Positions 1 through 11,160 of a stretch of 64,000 nucleotides of DNA are shown one piece after another. Under the pieces are notes generated by a model. It was given only the letters and a program-made list of their open reading frames with translations. It ran no database searches and was not told the origin of the DNA. Every line of letters starts with the position of its first letter. Within the stretch, counting starts at the first letter, position 1. The DNA comes from Mangrovicoccus ximenensis (GTDB lineage Bacteria > Pseudomonadota > Alphaproteobacteria > Rhodobacterales > Rhodobacteraceae): contig NZ_QBKZ01000015.1 in the NCBI RefSeq assembly GCF_003056725.1, positions 308,607-372,606 of the forward strand, written 5' to 3'. A program made the position numbers and the translations under genes.

Positions 1-12
1 GGCGAACTCCGT

Positions 13-1683
13 TCACATGGTGCCGGGACAGAGGAGCGCGAAGCTCTCATACGGGGCAAGCTCCATCCGGGTTCCGAGCGCGGCGCGCGGCGCGTGGCTG
101 GCGAGCAGGCAGCGCCCGGTCCCCTGCATCTCCTGCGGCACCTCGAACACCGCAGGCTCGGCGGAGAAATTCGCGATCACCGCCAGCCGCTCGCCCTCGA
201 GTTCGCGCTGATAGGCGAAGACCTGGGGATGGTCCGGCGCGACGGGGCGGTAGCGGCCATGGACGATCACCGGAAGTTCGCGGCGCAGCGCGATGAGGCG
301 GCGGTAATGCGCGAGAATCCCGCCGGGATCGGCCTGTTCGGCGGCCACGTTGATCGCGGCATGGTTCGGATTGACCCCGATCCAGGGCGTGCCCGCGGTG
401 AAGCCCGCCTGGCTGGCTGCGCTCCATTGCATCGGCGTGCGGGAATTGTCGCGGCCATTGCTGTTGGCGCCCGCGATGAAGGCCTCGGGGGACATGCCGC
501 GCGCCATCGCCGCTTCGTAATGCCCGAGCGTCTCCACGTCGCGGAACTCGCCGATGTCGGAGAAGGCGGCATTGGTCATGCCGATCTCCTCGCCCTGGTA
601 GACGAAGGGCGTGCCCTTCATCAGGTGCGTGACCGTGGCCAGCATCTTGGCGGCCGCGACCCGGAGCGGTCCGTCGCAGCCATATTTCGACACCTGGCGC
701 GGCAGGTCGTGATTTCCGAGGAAGAGCGCGTTCCAGCCATCCCGCCCCAGCGTCTCCTGCCAGCCGTCGAGCACCGCGCGGAAGCGGCCGAGATCGAAGG
801 GTTTCGGCTGCCACTTGCCGTGCTCGGGGTCCCAGCCCTCGACCACGTGGTTGAACTGGAACACCATGTCGAGCTCGGCCCGGCCGCGCCCGCAATAGAG
901 CAGTGCGGTATCGCGGCTGACCGACCAGCTTTCGCCGATCGCGAGCAGGTCGCGCCCGGCCAGCACCTCGCGGTGCATCTCCTGCAGGAAGCCGTGCAGA
1001 TGCGGGCCTTCCTCGAAGATGCCGGCATCGACGTCCTTGCCGATCAGGCTGATCACGTCCATCCGGAACCCGGCGATGCCGCGGTCGAGCCACCAGCGCA
1101 TCATGTCGTGGATCTCGCGGCGGAGCTCCGGGTTCTGCCAGTTCAGGTCCGGCTGGCCGGGGCTGAAATAGCCCAGATACCAGCGCCCGGTTTCCGGCAC
1201 ATAGGTCCAGGCGGAGCCGCCGAAGCAGGCCTGAAGATCGCTCGGCGGGCCGCCATCCGGGGCGGGGTCGCGCCAGATGTAGTAGTCATGCTCGGGCGCT
1301 TCGCGCGAGCGGCAGGCGGCGCGGAACCAGGCGTGTTCGTCCGAGCTGTGATTGACCACAAGATCCATCACGATGCCGATGCCGCGCGCCCGGGCTTCGG
1401 CCACCAGCCGGTCGAAATCTTCGAGCGTGCCGAATTCCGGGGCGATGCCGCGGTAATCCGAGATGTCGTAGCCGTTGTCGCGCATCGGCGAGCGGTAGAC
1501 CGGCGAGAGCCAGATGAAGCCAATCCCCAGCTCTTCGAGGTAGTCGAGCTTCGAGAGGATGCCGGGAATGTCGCCGATGCCGTCGCCGTTGCTGTCGGCG
1601 AAGCTGCGCGGATAGATCTGGTAGCCGGTGGCGGCGTGCCACCAGCGCGTCGCGTCCTTCAGGGGGGGCGGATCATGCAGCAT
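13..1683 (-). CDS. aglA: alpha-glucosidase, glycoside hydrolase family 13
   Basis: Cytoplasmic retaining alpha-glucosidase/oligo-1,6-glucosidase of about 556 residues, the usual full length. The GH13 signature regions are visible: DLVVNH (about 107-112), GFRMDV with the nucleophile Asp209, the acid/base Glu251 in IGESW, and NHD with the transition-state Asp326. There is no signal peptide, so it should act on disaccharides already imported. It is the last gene of a minus-strand operon with two ABC permeases and an ATPase, the arrangement of alpha-glucoside (agl/thu-type) systems. The substrate (maltose, sucrose, trehalose, trehalulose) cannot be set from sequence. The stop lies at 13-15, so the gene is complete. 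Confidence 0.93.
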   Translation of the reverse strand: MLHDPPPLKDATRWWHAATGYQIYPRSFADSNGDGIGDIPGILSKLDYLEELGIGFIWLSPVYRSPMRDNGYDISDYRGIAPEFGTLEDFDRLVAEARARGIGIVMDLVVNHSSDEHAWFRAACRSREAPEHDYYIWRDPAPDGGPPSDLQACFGGSAWTYVPETGRWYLGYFSPGQPDLNWQNPELRREIHDMMRWWLDRGIAGFRMDVISLIGKDVDAGIFEEGPHLHGFLQEMHREVLAGRDLLAIGESWSVSRDTALLYCGRGRAELDMVFQFNHVVEGWDPEHGKWQPKPFDLGRFRAVLDGWQETLGRDGWNALFLGNHDLPRQVSKYGCDGPLRVAAAKMLATVTHLMKGTPFVYQGEEIGMTNAAFSDIGEFRDVETLGHYEAAMARGMSPEAFIAGANSNGRDNSRTPMQWSAASQAGFTAGTPWIGVNPNHAAINVAAEQADPGGILAHYRRLIALRRELPVIVHGRYRPVAPDHPQVFAYQRELEGERLAVIANFSAEPAVFEVPQEMQGTGRCLLASHAPRAALGTRMELAPYESFALLCPGTM

Positions 1684-1700
1684 GGGGTGTCCTCCGGGGC

Positions 1701-2705
1701 TCAGTGCAGCGGCAGGCCGCCGCCATCGAAACGGTGCAGGTGCTCGGGGCGGGGGCGCAGGCCCAGGGTTTCGCCGAGCGCCACGGCGCGGCGTCCCTCG
1801 CGGCGGACGACGACCGGCTCCTCCGCGCCGACATCGACATAGAGATAGGTGTCGGAGCCCAGATCCTCGGCATGGACGACCGTCCCGGTCCAGAGCGCGC
1901 CTTCGGCGGTGATGTCGACATGCTCGGGGCGGATGCCCAGCGTGCGGCAGCCGAAGTCTCCCGCGACCTCGCCGGTCAGCAGGTTCATCTTGGGCGAGCC
2001 GATGAAGCCCGCGACGAAGGTGGAATTGGGCTTCTCGTAGAGCTCGGCCGGGGTGCCGACCTGTTCCACCTTGCCGTCGCGCAGCACGCAGATCCGGTCC
2101 GCCAGCGTCATCGCCTCCACCTGGTCATGGGTGACATACACCATGGTGGTCTGCTCCATCTCGTGATGCAGCTTGGCGATTTCCAGGCGGGTGGCGACGC
2201 GCAGCGCGGCATCGAGATTGGACAGCGGCTCGTCGAACAGGAAGACCCGCGGATCGCGGCAGATGGCGCGGCCGATGGCGACGCGCTGGCGCTGCCCGCC
2301 CGACAGCTGCCGCGGCAGCCGGTCGAGCAGATGGCCGATCTGCAGCATTTCGGCCGCCTTCTCCACGCGCGCGCGGATCGCCGCCTTGCCGGATTTAGCG
2401 AGCTTCATGCCGAAGGCCATGTTCTCGTAGACGGTCATGTGCGGATAGAGCGCGTAGGACTGGAACACCATCGCGATGCCGCGGTCCGAGGGCACCTTGG
2501 AATTCATCCGCGCGCCGTCGAACATCAGGTCGCCCGAGCTGATGCTGGTCAGTCCCGAGATCAGCCGCAGCAGCGTGGATTTCCCGCATCCCGAGGGGCC
2601 GACGAAGACCATGAACTCGCCCGCGCGGATTTCGAGGTCGACGCCCTTGATCACCTCGGCGGCGCCGTAGGATTTGCGGATGTCGTTGAGCTGGATATGT
2701 GCCAT
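1701..2705 (-). CDS. aglK: sugar ABC transporter ATP-binding protein (MalK/UgpC type)
   Basis: ATPase energising the sugar importer encoded by the two preceding permease genes. The 334-residue protein has Walker A GPSGCGKST (about 36-44), Q-loop in FQSYALYPH, signature LSGGQRQR, Walker B VFLFDEP and a C-terminal TOBE/OB region (GIRPEHVDI) as in MalK/UgpC/MsmK. The open frame extends 94 codons upstream into the permease, but the ATG at 2705 begins a typical MalK N-terminus (MAHIQLNDIRKSYG), so that start is chosen. It sits 17 bp after the permease stop and 17 bp before the alpha-glucosidase. Confidence 0.94.
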   Translation of the reverse strand: MAHIQLNDIRKSYGAAEVIKGVDLEIRAGEFMVFVGPSGCGKSTLLRLISGLTSISSGDLMFDGARMNSKVPSDRGIAMVFQSYALYPHMTVYENMAFGMKLAKSGKAAIRARVEKAAEMLQIGHLLDRLPRQLSGGQRQRVAIGRAICRDPRVFLFDEPLSNLDAALRVATRLEIAKLHHEMEQTTMVYVTHDQVEAMTLADRICVLRDGKVEQVGTPAELYEKPNSTFVAGFIGSPKMNLLTGEVAGDFGCRTLGIRPEHVDITAEGALWTGTVVHAEDLGSDTYLYVDVGAEEPVVVRREGRRAVALGETLGLRPRPEHLHRFDGGGLPLH

Positions 2706-2722
2706 GTTTCGGGTCTCCCGGT

Positions 2723-4535
<1,813 letters not shown>

Positions 4536-4539
<4 letters not shown>

Positions 4540-6941
4540 GGGGTCTCCCGGGACTGTCGCCCGGCCGGGTCCATCGCCCGCGCCGCCTGTTGCTCCATCA
4601 GCCGGTCGCGTCCGGCGCCGTCGACGGGCACGCGGCCCGCTTCCAGGAACAGCGGCGCGGCCAGCGGCGTGATCCGGCCGAGCCGAACATGGTCGATCCG
4701 CCCGCCGATCCGCGCCAGCATCTCCTCGATCCGGCCGAAATCGACGAGGCCCTTCAGCGCCTCTTCGCGCGTGATCTGCATCAGCAGGTGGTCCGGGTCG
4801 TATTTCCTGAGCGTGTCATAGAGGATGTCGGTCGAGAAGGTCGCCTGCCGTCCGGTCTTGCGGCTGCCCGGATGGTTGCGCTCGATCAGCCCGGCAATGG
4901 TGGCGACGGAGCGGAAGGTCCGCTTCATCACCGCATTGCCCCGGAGCCAGGTCTCGAACCCCTCGCGCAGGTTTCCGGCGGCGAAGAGCGGCGCCGGATC
5001 CTCGAGCGGCTCCAGCCCCCAGATCAGCACGGCATAGTCGCTGGCAACGAAGCCCAGCGGCGCCAGCCCGAGGCTTTCCATCCGCTGCGTCGCCAGCAGC
5101 CCCAGCGTCTGCATCGCGTTGCGGCCTGCGAAGCCGTAGATGCAGGCATGGTGCCGTCCGTCATGCGGGAAGCTCTCGACCAGCAGCCGGTCGCGCCGCG
5201 GCATCTGCGAGACCTCGGCCTGCAGCCGCAGCCAGTCGGCGGTATGGCCGGGCAGGGCGGGCCAGTCCTGCTGCGCCAGCATGGCGAGGATACGGTCCGA
5301 CAATTGCGTCGAGGTGGCGAATTTGGTGCCGCCGAAGACCGCGACCTTGGGCTCGCGGCCTTTCTCGCGGCTGACCTCGACTGTCATCTCGCGCAGCCCC
5401 TCGTAGCGCACCACCTGGCCGCCCATCAGGAAGCTGTCGCCCTGGGTCAGCGTCGCGGCGAAGGCCTCCTCCACCTCGCCCAGGCTTGGCCCGCGGCCGC
5501 GCATCCGCACCTTGACCAGATCGCTGTCCTGGATCGTGCCGAGATTCATCCGGATGAGCTTCGCCGCGCGCGGATCGCGCAGCCCCCAGCGGCCGTCGTC
5601 GCGCTGCTTCAGCCGCTGCCAGCGGTCATAGGCGCGGAAGGCGTAGCCGCCGGTGGCGCAGAAATCGAGGCAGGCGTCGAAATCCTCCCGGCTCAGACCC
5701 GCATAGGCCCCGGCCTGCGTGACTTCGGCATAGAGGTCGTCCGCATGGAAATCTCCGGCGCAGGCGGCGATCAGGATATGCTGGCAAAGCACGTCCTTCG
5801 GTCCCGGCCCGCGCGGATCGCCGTCGAGGTCGCGGGCCGCGGCCGCCTCCAGCGCCGCCTGGCATTCGACCACCTCGAAGCGGTTGGCAGGCACCAGCAG
5901 CGCCTTCGACGGCGCGTTGTAGCGGTGGTTGGCGCGGCCGATCCGCTGCACCAGCCGCTTGACGTTCTTCGGCGCGCCGATCTGGATCACCAGATCGACA
6001 TCGCCCCAGTCGATGCCGAGATCGAGCGAGCCGGTGCAGACCACGGCGCGCAGGGCGCCCTCGGCCATCGCCGCCTCGACCTTCTGCCGCTGCTCGCGGG
6101 CGAGGCTGCCGTGATGGATGCCGATCGGCAGCCCGTCGGCATTCTGCAGCCAGAGCTCGCGGAAGAAGATCTCGGCCTGCGCGCGGGTGTTGTGGAAGAT
6201 CAGCGTGGTGCGGTGGCGCTTCACCTCTTCGAGCACCTGGCGGATGGCGTAGCGCCCGCCGCCCCCCGCCCAGGGCGGCGGCTCGGGCAGCGCCATCATC
6301 GCGATATCCGGCTCGGGACCGGGATCCGCCGTCAGGACGGGGCAGGGATCGGGATGGCGGGCGAGGAAGCGCGCCAGCGCGGGCGGGTCCTCCACCGTTG
6401 CCGAGAGGCCGACCCGGCGCAGCCCGGGGCACAGCGCCTGCAGCCGCGACAGCGCAAGCATCAGCTGGTCGCCGCGCTTCGATGCGGCCAGCGCATGGAT
6501 CTCGTCGAGCACGATGCGCTGCAGCCCGGCGAAGATCCGCGGCGCATCCGGATAGGAGATCATCAGCGCCAGGCTTTCCGGCGTGGTCAGCAGGATATGC
6601 GGCGGGTCGGCGCGCTGCCGCCGCCTGGCCGTGTAGCTGGTATCGCCGGTGCGGTCCTCCACCCGGATCGCGGCGCCGCTGCCCGCGATCGGGGCTTCGA
6701 GATTGCGGCGGATATCGGCGGCCAGCGCCTTCAGCGGCGAGACATAGAGTGTATGCAGCCCCGGTCCGGGCGCGGGGCCGAGCTCGGCCAGCGTCGGCAG
6801 GAACCCGGCCAGCGTCTTGCCTCCCCCGGTCGGCGCGATCAGGAGCTGCGCAGGCAGGTCCTTGGCCGCCAGCATCCCGGCCTGGTGGGGATGCAGCGTC
6901 CAGCCACGCGCGGCCATCCAGCGGGCGATATGATCGGGCAT
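4536..6941 (-). CDS. ligase-associated DEXH-box DNA helicase (Lhr-like)
   Basis: Superfamily 2 helicase of about 801 residues, similar in layout to Lhr-core helicases encoded with an ATP-dependent DNA ligase and a nuclease in a DNA-damage response set. Visible motifs: Q-motif region LHPHQAGML, Walker A APTGGGKT, DEIH box (VLDEIHAL), SATV motif, and motif VI QRIGRANHR. The ATG at 6941 (MPDHIARWMAARGW) is preferred over a start 19 codons upstream. The usual ligase and exonuclease partners are not adjacent. The last residues (after about GAGRDRLM) look atypical and run into the upstream region of the sugar permease, so the natural C-terminus may have been replaced over a few codons. Confidence 0.88.
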
Positions 6942-7021
6942 CTCTGTCACGCCCCTCAGGTAGTCCGCAGCGGCGGCTCCGGCCAGAGGCGGCGGCAACC
7001 GAAAATTAGCGGCGCCCGGTC

Positions 7022-7633
7022 ATGCTGGGGCGGTCCTTGCGAACGAGGTCCGCCGTGCCCGCCCCGACCCTGTCCCAGCCGCCCTTCCACCTGCGCTATC
7101 CCAAGCCGCTGGTGGTCGATCTCGATCACGGGCTGCTGGCGGTGCCCGAGGCGCAGCTGGCGGCGCCCGATCCGGCGGATCTGCGCATCAACCGTCCGGC
7201 GCTGGAGCTTCTCCGGCTCTGGCGGCGGTTCCGCGGGCAGGCCGAGCTCCTGACATCCCTGCCGCAGGACTGGGCACTCTGGCTCTGCGAGGCTCTGGGA
7301 CTGCGCGCTGCCGTGACCTGCACCGGACGGCGGGCCCAGGACATGGCGACCCTGGCGATGAAGCATCACGGCATGCGCAGTTTCGCCTTTCTCGGCGCGG
7401 CATCGACGGCGCAGCTGGTCGGCCCCTATGCACAGCGGATCTGGCTGGTCGGAGACGGCCGCGGGCTCAGGGACCGGATGCGCAGCATGGGCGTGCCGCT
7501 GGCGATGCTGGACAGTGGCGACACCGTCGCGATGCGCGATCTGGTCGGCCGGGGGCGCTCGGGCTGGACCTTGCCCGAAGCCAAGCCGCTCTCGCCGCTC
7601 TCCATCGAAGCCAACCAGCGCTACCACCCCTGA
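7022..7633 (+). CDS. hypothetical protein, about 200 residues
   Basis: Unrecognised soluble protein, divergent from the helicase gene. The frame opens at ATG 7022, but a GTG at 7055 behind a GAGG-like site, giving PAPTLSQPPFHLRYPK, is an equally good start. The sequence has an Arg/Leu-rich middle and an extended C-terminal tail (SGWTLPEAKPLSPLSIEANQ) without transmembrane segments or signal peptide. The stop at 7633 is followed within about 60 bp by the cut end of a gene on the opposite strand, so the C-terminus may not be native. No function is proposed. Confidence 0.55.
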   Translation: MLGRSLRTRSAVPAPTLSQPPFHLRYPKPLVVDLDHGLLAVPEAQLAAPDPADLRINRPALELLRLWRRFRGQAELLTSLPQDWALWLCEALGLRAAVTCTGRRAQDMATLAMKHHGMRSFAFLGAASTAQLVGPYAQRIWLVGDGRGLRDRMRSMGVPLAMLDSGDTVAMRDLVGRGRSGWTLPEAKPLSPLSIEANQRYHP

Positions 7634-7689
7634 GCGCTGGCCCTGCGCCGGGGGCTCCGCGACAAGGGCGGGTTGCGCGGGTTCTGTCG

Positions 7690-8446
7690 GGCGCTCTTCG
7701 GCCGCCGCAACCTGGGCGGCCGCCGCGTCCTGGGCAGAGGCCAAGTCTTCCTGCGCGGCTTCCTGCATCGCGGTCAGCTCGGCGGCGGAGGCGGCGGAGA
7801 TGTCGGTCAGGCGCTGTTCCAGCCCGTCCGCATCCTCGCGCTGCTGCGCCAGGATGGCCCGCAGCTCCTCGAGCTGCCGCTCATAGGAATCGAACGCCGC
7901 GCGGGCGGTGTCGGAGCTTTCCACCAGCGGGCGCTGCTCGACCGCCACGAGGCGCTGGTCGACCTCGGCAAGCCGCTGGTCCAGCCCGCCGATCCGCTCG
8001 CCGAAGCTGGCCAGGCGCGAATCGACATTGCCCATCGCGGTGGCAACGGTCTCCATCTGGTCCCGCGCGCCCGAGAGGGTTTCGTTGACGGACCCGAGCG
8101 TGCCCGAGACCGACTCCTGCAGCCCGCCGAGGGTCGAGACCAGCTCTTCGAACTGGCCGGACATGCTGCCGAACTCGCCGGACAGCCCGCTCGCGACATT
8201 GCCGACGGCGGCTTCGACCGAGCCGGCATTGTCGGTCTCGAGCTGGCCGAGACGTGCCTCGACCTGTTCCAGCTGGGCCGCGACCGGGTCCTTGCCGAGG
8301 CCGGTCATCGCCATCCAGTCGACCTTGATGAACTGTGCGGCGCCGAAGCCGACCAGCGCGGCGAGAACGCCGCCGAAGACGGTCGAGAAGACGCCGCCGC
8401 CATGGGACGGCGCCGGAGCCGGGGCCGCCGCGGGGGCTGCCGCTGC
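7690..8446 (-). pseudogene. fragment of COG4223-type mitofilin-like membrane protein
   Basis: Internal piece of an inner-membrane coiled-coil protein of the COG4223 kind known from Rhodobacterales. Reading from the upstream edge it has an Ala/Pro-rich linker, one membrane segment (GGVFSTVFGGVLAALVGFG, around 8330-8390) and a long Gln/Glu/Ala coiled coil with repeated QLEQVEARL and LDQRLAEVDQRL motifs. There is no plausible start codon: the N-terminal acidic region is missing and the frame runs into a tannase-like gene on the other strand. The C-terminus is also cut, at about 7650-7690. In heme-biosynthesis clusters such proteins follow hemC/hemD, which are absent here. Confidence 0.75.
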
Positions 8447-9125
8447 AGGCCGGCGCCTGCCTCGCGCCGGAGAAGCTCGCGGCGCTCGAGGCCGTGCTCG
8501 ACGGGCCGCGCGGACCGGTCGGCGCGCCGCTCTATGCGGAGTGGTCCTGGGATGCCGGGATCGAAGCGAAAGACTGGCGGATGTGGAAGCTGGAAAGCCC
8601 GATCCCGGCCTGGGGCCACCGGCCGGTCATCGCAACCATGGGGGCGGCCTCGCTGGCCCGCGTCTTCACCGTGCCGCCGAGCGAGGTCGGGGGGACCCCC
8701 GAGGCGCTCGAGGCCTTCCTGATGGTCTTCGACCTCGCTGCGGAAGCAGGCCGGATCCATGCCGTCTCGGACGCCTTCCCGGAAAGCCCGATGGCGCTGA
8801 TGACGCCGCCCGGCTCGGACGACCCCGAGCTAGCGGCCTTCCGCGAGGCGGGCGGGAAGATGATCCTGTTCCACGGCGTGTCGGACCCGGTCTTCTCGGT
8901 CAATGACACCGCGGACTGGCATGCGAAGCTCGACAGGAACAATGGCTTCGCGGCGGCGGAGTTCGCGCGTTTCCATCCGGTGCCCGGGATGACCCATTGC
9001 ACCGGCGGCCCGGCCGCCGACGGGTTCGACCTGTTCGCCGCGCTCGAAGCCTGGGTCGAGGAAGGCCGCGCGCCCGAGGCCGTCGAAGCCACCGCCCGCG
9101 CGGGGAATGACGAACTGCCCGCCGG
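8447..9125 (+). pseudogene. C-terminal part of a tannase/feruloyl esterase family protein
   Basis: Piece of about 225 residues of a secreted alpha/beta hydrolase of the tannase family. Recognisable features are CLAPEKLAALEAVLDGP near its start, MILFHGVSDPVFS with the catalytic Asp region, and HPVPGMTHCTGGPAAD with the catalytic His and disulfide Cys. The N-terminal half with signal peptide and nucleophile serine is missing. After ARAGNDELPAG the usual family C-terminus (a RPLCPYP-like segment) is replaced by unrelated sequence. Both ends abut fragments on the opposite strand. Confidence 0.75.
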
Positions 9126-9150
9126 GCTTGCCCCCGGCGGCCGGGCCGGG

Positions 9151-9630
9151 CTAGCGCTCGGTCACCAGGATCGCGCTGTCCAGCCGGTAGCCGCCGCTCC
9201 CGCCCTCCGCCACGGCCGCCGCCAGCGCATCGGCATAGCTCTCGGCGGATTCCGTGACCGGCCGCAGCTCGCCGAAAATCCGGTCCGGCGTCCAGAGCAC
9301 CAAAAGCTTCGACTTGCCCAGCACGCTGTCATCCACCGAGAAGGCGATCACCCCCTCGGCCTGCGCCCGCGCCGCCGGATAGGCGACGCGCAGCCAGCCG
9401 TCCTCGGCCTCGCCGCGCAGCTCCGCCACCGCGTTTTCCGGCCGCACCCGGTTCGGCAGCAAGTGAAACACCAGCCCCTTCACATCGACGATCGACACCC
9501 AGAGATAGCCGTCCGACACCCCTTCGGGCAGGCGGATGTCGATCACCGGATTGTCGCCGACATGGTAGACGCCGGAGGGGTTCTCGGAGCCGGTGCCGCC
9601 GAAGCCGAACCGCACCGCGCCGCCGCCCGG
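9151..9630 (-). pseudogene. C-terminal DUF4384-like domain fragment
   Basis: About 155 residues that read like the C-terminal DUF4384-type domain attached to serine/threonine kinases or peptidoglycan-associated proteins. The segment YHVGDNPVIDIRLPEGVSDG, then LWVSIVDVKGLVFHLLPNR and a terminal SILVTER, is followed by a genuine stop at 9151-9153. The upstream, catalytic part of the parent gene is missing: the frame is cut at about 9630 where the ureD remnant begins on the other strand. The assignment to DUF4384 is by pattern only. Confidence 0.5.
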
Positions 9631-9638
9631 CGCCGGCG

Positions 9639-9842
9639 CTGATCGCGCCGCATGCGCCCGATCTCGTGACCCGCGTTCTGCCGCTCTGCGAGGCGCCCGG
9701 CATCCGCGCCGCGGCCTCCGGCTGGGACGGCAAGCTGGTGCTGCGCGCCCTCGCGGCCAAGCCATTCGACCTGCGCCGCTGGATGGCGCGGGTTCTCGAC
9801 GAATTGCGGGGCCAGCCCTTGCCCCGCGTCTGGACGATCTGA
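9639..9842 (+). pseudogene. ureD: urease accessory protein UreD, C-terminal remnant
   Basis: The last 67 residues of UreD/UreH, the chaperone that binds apo-urease during nickel insertion. The tail LIAPHAPDLV ... [15 protein letters not shown] ... [12 protein letters not shown] matches the UreD end, and the stop at 9840-9842 is 16 bp before ureA, the normal order ureD-ureA. The N-terminal approximately 200 residues are missing and replaced by an antisense DUF4384-like piece, so this copy cannot make UreD. Confidence 0.8.
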
Positions 9843-9858
9843 AGAAGGACGGAACGAC

Positions 9859-10161
9859 ATGAACCTGACCCCCCGCGAAAAGGACAAGCTGCTGGTCAGC
9901 CTCGCCGCGATGGTCGCCCGCAACCGGCTGGAGCGGGGGGTGAAGCTCAACCACCCCGAGGCCATCGCGCTGATCACCGACTACGTGGTCGAGGGCGCGC
10001 GCGACGGCCGCTCGGTCGCCGACCTGATGGAAGCGGGCGCCCATGTCGTCACCGCCGAGCAGTGCATGGAGGGCATCCCCGAGATGATCCATGACGTTCA
10101 GGTGGAGGCGACCTTCCCGGACGGCACCAAGCTGGTGACCGTCCATCACCCGATCCGCTGA
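9859..10161 (+). CDS. ureA: urease gamma subunit
   Basis: Complete 100-residue gamma subunit of urease, which hydrolyses urea to ammonia and carbamate. The family sequence is clear throughout: [25 protein letters not shown]-like segment as [30 protein letters not shown] and the end VTVHHPIR. A ribosome site (GAAGGACGGAACGAC) precedes the ATG. It lies between a ureD remnant and ureB, and ureC is absent from the window, so no functional urease can be assembled from this locus as given. Confidence 0.95.
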   Translation: MNLTPREKDKLLVSLAAMVARNRLERGVKLNHPEAIALITDYVVEGARDGRSVADLMEAGAHVVTAEQCMEGIPEMIHDVQVEATFPDGTKLVTVHHPIR

Positions 10162-10444
10162 GCCCGGGTTCGCGACCAAGTAACGCTGCAGAAATGGCGC
10201 CACCCATTCGCTTTCGGCTATTCTTTGGGCAGAGCTCCGTTTAGTTTGGGCCTGCGCATCGCCGGACTGGAAGCAGGCAGCGGTTTCGCGAAGGTAATAT
10301 GGACAGGGCGGCAGCAACGGCCGGCCTGTCCCGGAGGCCGCCGCCCCCGTGCAGGGGCGCACCTCCGCAGAGACATGCGCCGCCGGCGCAGGGGATAACG
10401 GGACCGGCCGAGACGCCGGACCGGCAGAGAACGGAGAGCTCCGC
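10162..10444. other. ureA-ureB intergenic stretch without a gene
   Basis: A 283 bp gap, larger than usual inside a urease operon. Many Rhodobacterales carry a small hypothetical gene here. I see no reading frame with a start, ribosome site and codon bias. A short AT-richer part around 10200-10250 could hold a promoter, but no clear boxes were found. Confidence 0.4.
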
Positions 10445-10753
10445 ATGATTCCTGGAGAAGTGATGACCGCCGACGGCGACATCACCCTGAACGATGGCGC
10501 AGACGTCACCGAGCTGGAGGTTGCCAATGCCGGCGACCGTCCGGTCCAGGTCGGCAGCCACTATCATTTCGCCGAAACCAATGCCGCGCTGCAGTTCGAC
10601 CGCGCCGCGGCGCGCGGCAAGCGGCTGGACATCGCGGCCGGCACCGCCGTGCGCTTCGAGCCGGGCCAGAGCCGGACCGTGACGCTCGTGCCGCTGTCGG
10701 GCGCGCGCAAGGTCTACGGGTTCAACCAGGCCGTGATGGGGGCGCTTGACTGA
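10445..10753 (+). CDS. ureB: urease beta subunit
   Basis: Complete 102-residue beta subunit, starting [18 protein letters not shown] and containing the hallmark [18 protein letters not shown], then [16 protein letters not shown] and the end [13 protein letters not shown]. The frame is open 32 codons upstream, but the ATG at 10445 matches the family N-terminus. It should be followed by ureC, which carries the nickel site; instead an unrelated small gene starts right after it. Confidence 0.95.
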   Translation: MIPGEVMTADGDITLNDGADVTELEVANAGDRPVQVGSHYHFAETNAALQFDRAAARGKRLDIAAGTAVRFEPGQSRTVTLVPLSGARKVYGFNQAVMGALD

Positions 10754-10806
10754 TGTTCTTGAATATGTGCTCTGGCAAGCCGGCCAAACTTGGAGTCTGG
10801 GGAGAC

Positions 10807-11160
10807 ATGCAGAAACAATTCGTGACACCGATGGACATGTGGCGCAACGGCATGGAGCTGTGGCTCCGTTCTGCCGAGGCGCAGATGGACATGACCATGA
10901 AGATGATGAGCGCCTGCACCGCCTGGGATATCGGGCTGACCGCCGCGCGCCAGCTGAGGGAAGAGGCGGCCAAGCCCGCCCCGAAGGCGAAGGTCGCCGC
11001 AGCGAAGCCCGCGCCTGCCGCGGCAGCGCCCAAAGCCGAAAAGCCGGTCCTGAAGGCCGTGCCGAGCACGCCGAAACCGGCAGGCACGCCGGTGGCGCGC
11101 CGCCCAGGTGTTCCCGCGCGGCCTCCCTGGGCAAGTCCGTCGGCCCGGAGGGGGCTCTGA
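10807..11160 (+). CDS. small Ala/Lys-rich protein, 'antifreeze/phasin-like'
   Basis: Small protein of about 117 residues. The N-terminal part is Met-rich and amphipathic (DMWRNGMELWLRSAEAQMDM), similar in style to small Rhodobacterales proteins annotated as antifreeze-like or phasin-like. It is followed by an Ala/Pro/Lys-rich tail (KPAPKAKVAAAKPAPAAAAP). The start at 10807 follows GGGGAGAC; an in-frame ATG at 10753 overlaps the ureB stop. The last 20 or so residues lose the repeat pattern and run into noncoding DNA, so the C-terminus may be cut. Function is not inferred. Confidence 0.5.
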   Translation: MQKQFVTPMDMWRNGMELWLRSAEAQMDMTMKMMSACTAWDIGLTAARQLREEAAKPAPKAKVAAAKPAPAAAAPKAEKPVLKAVPSTPKPAGTPVARRPGVPARPPWASPSARRGL

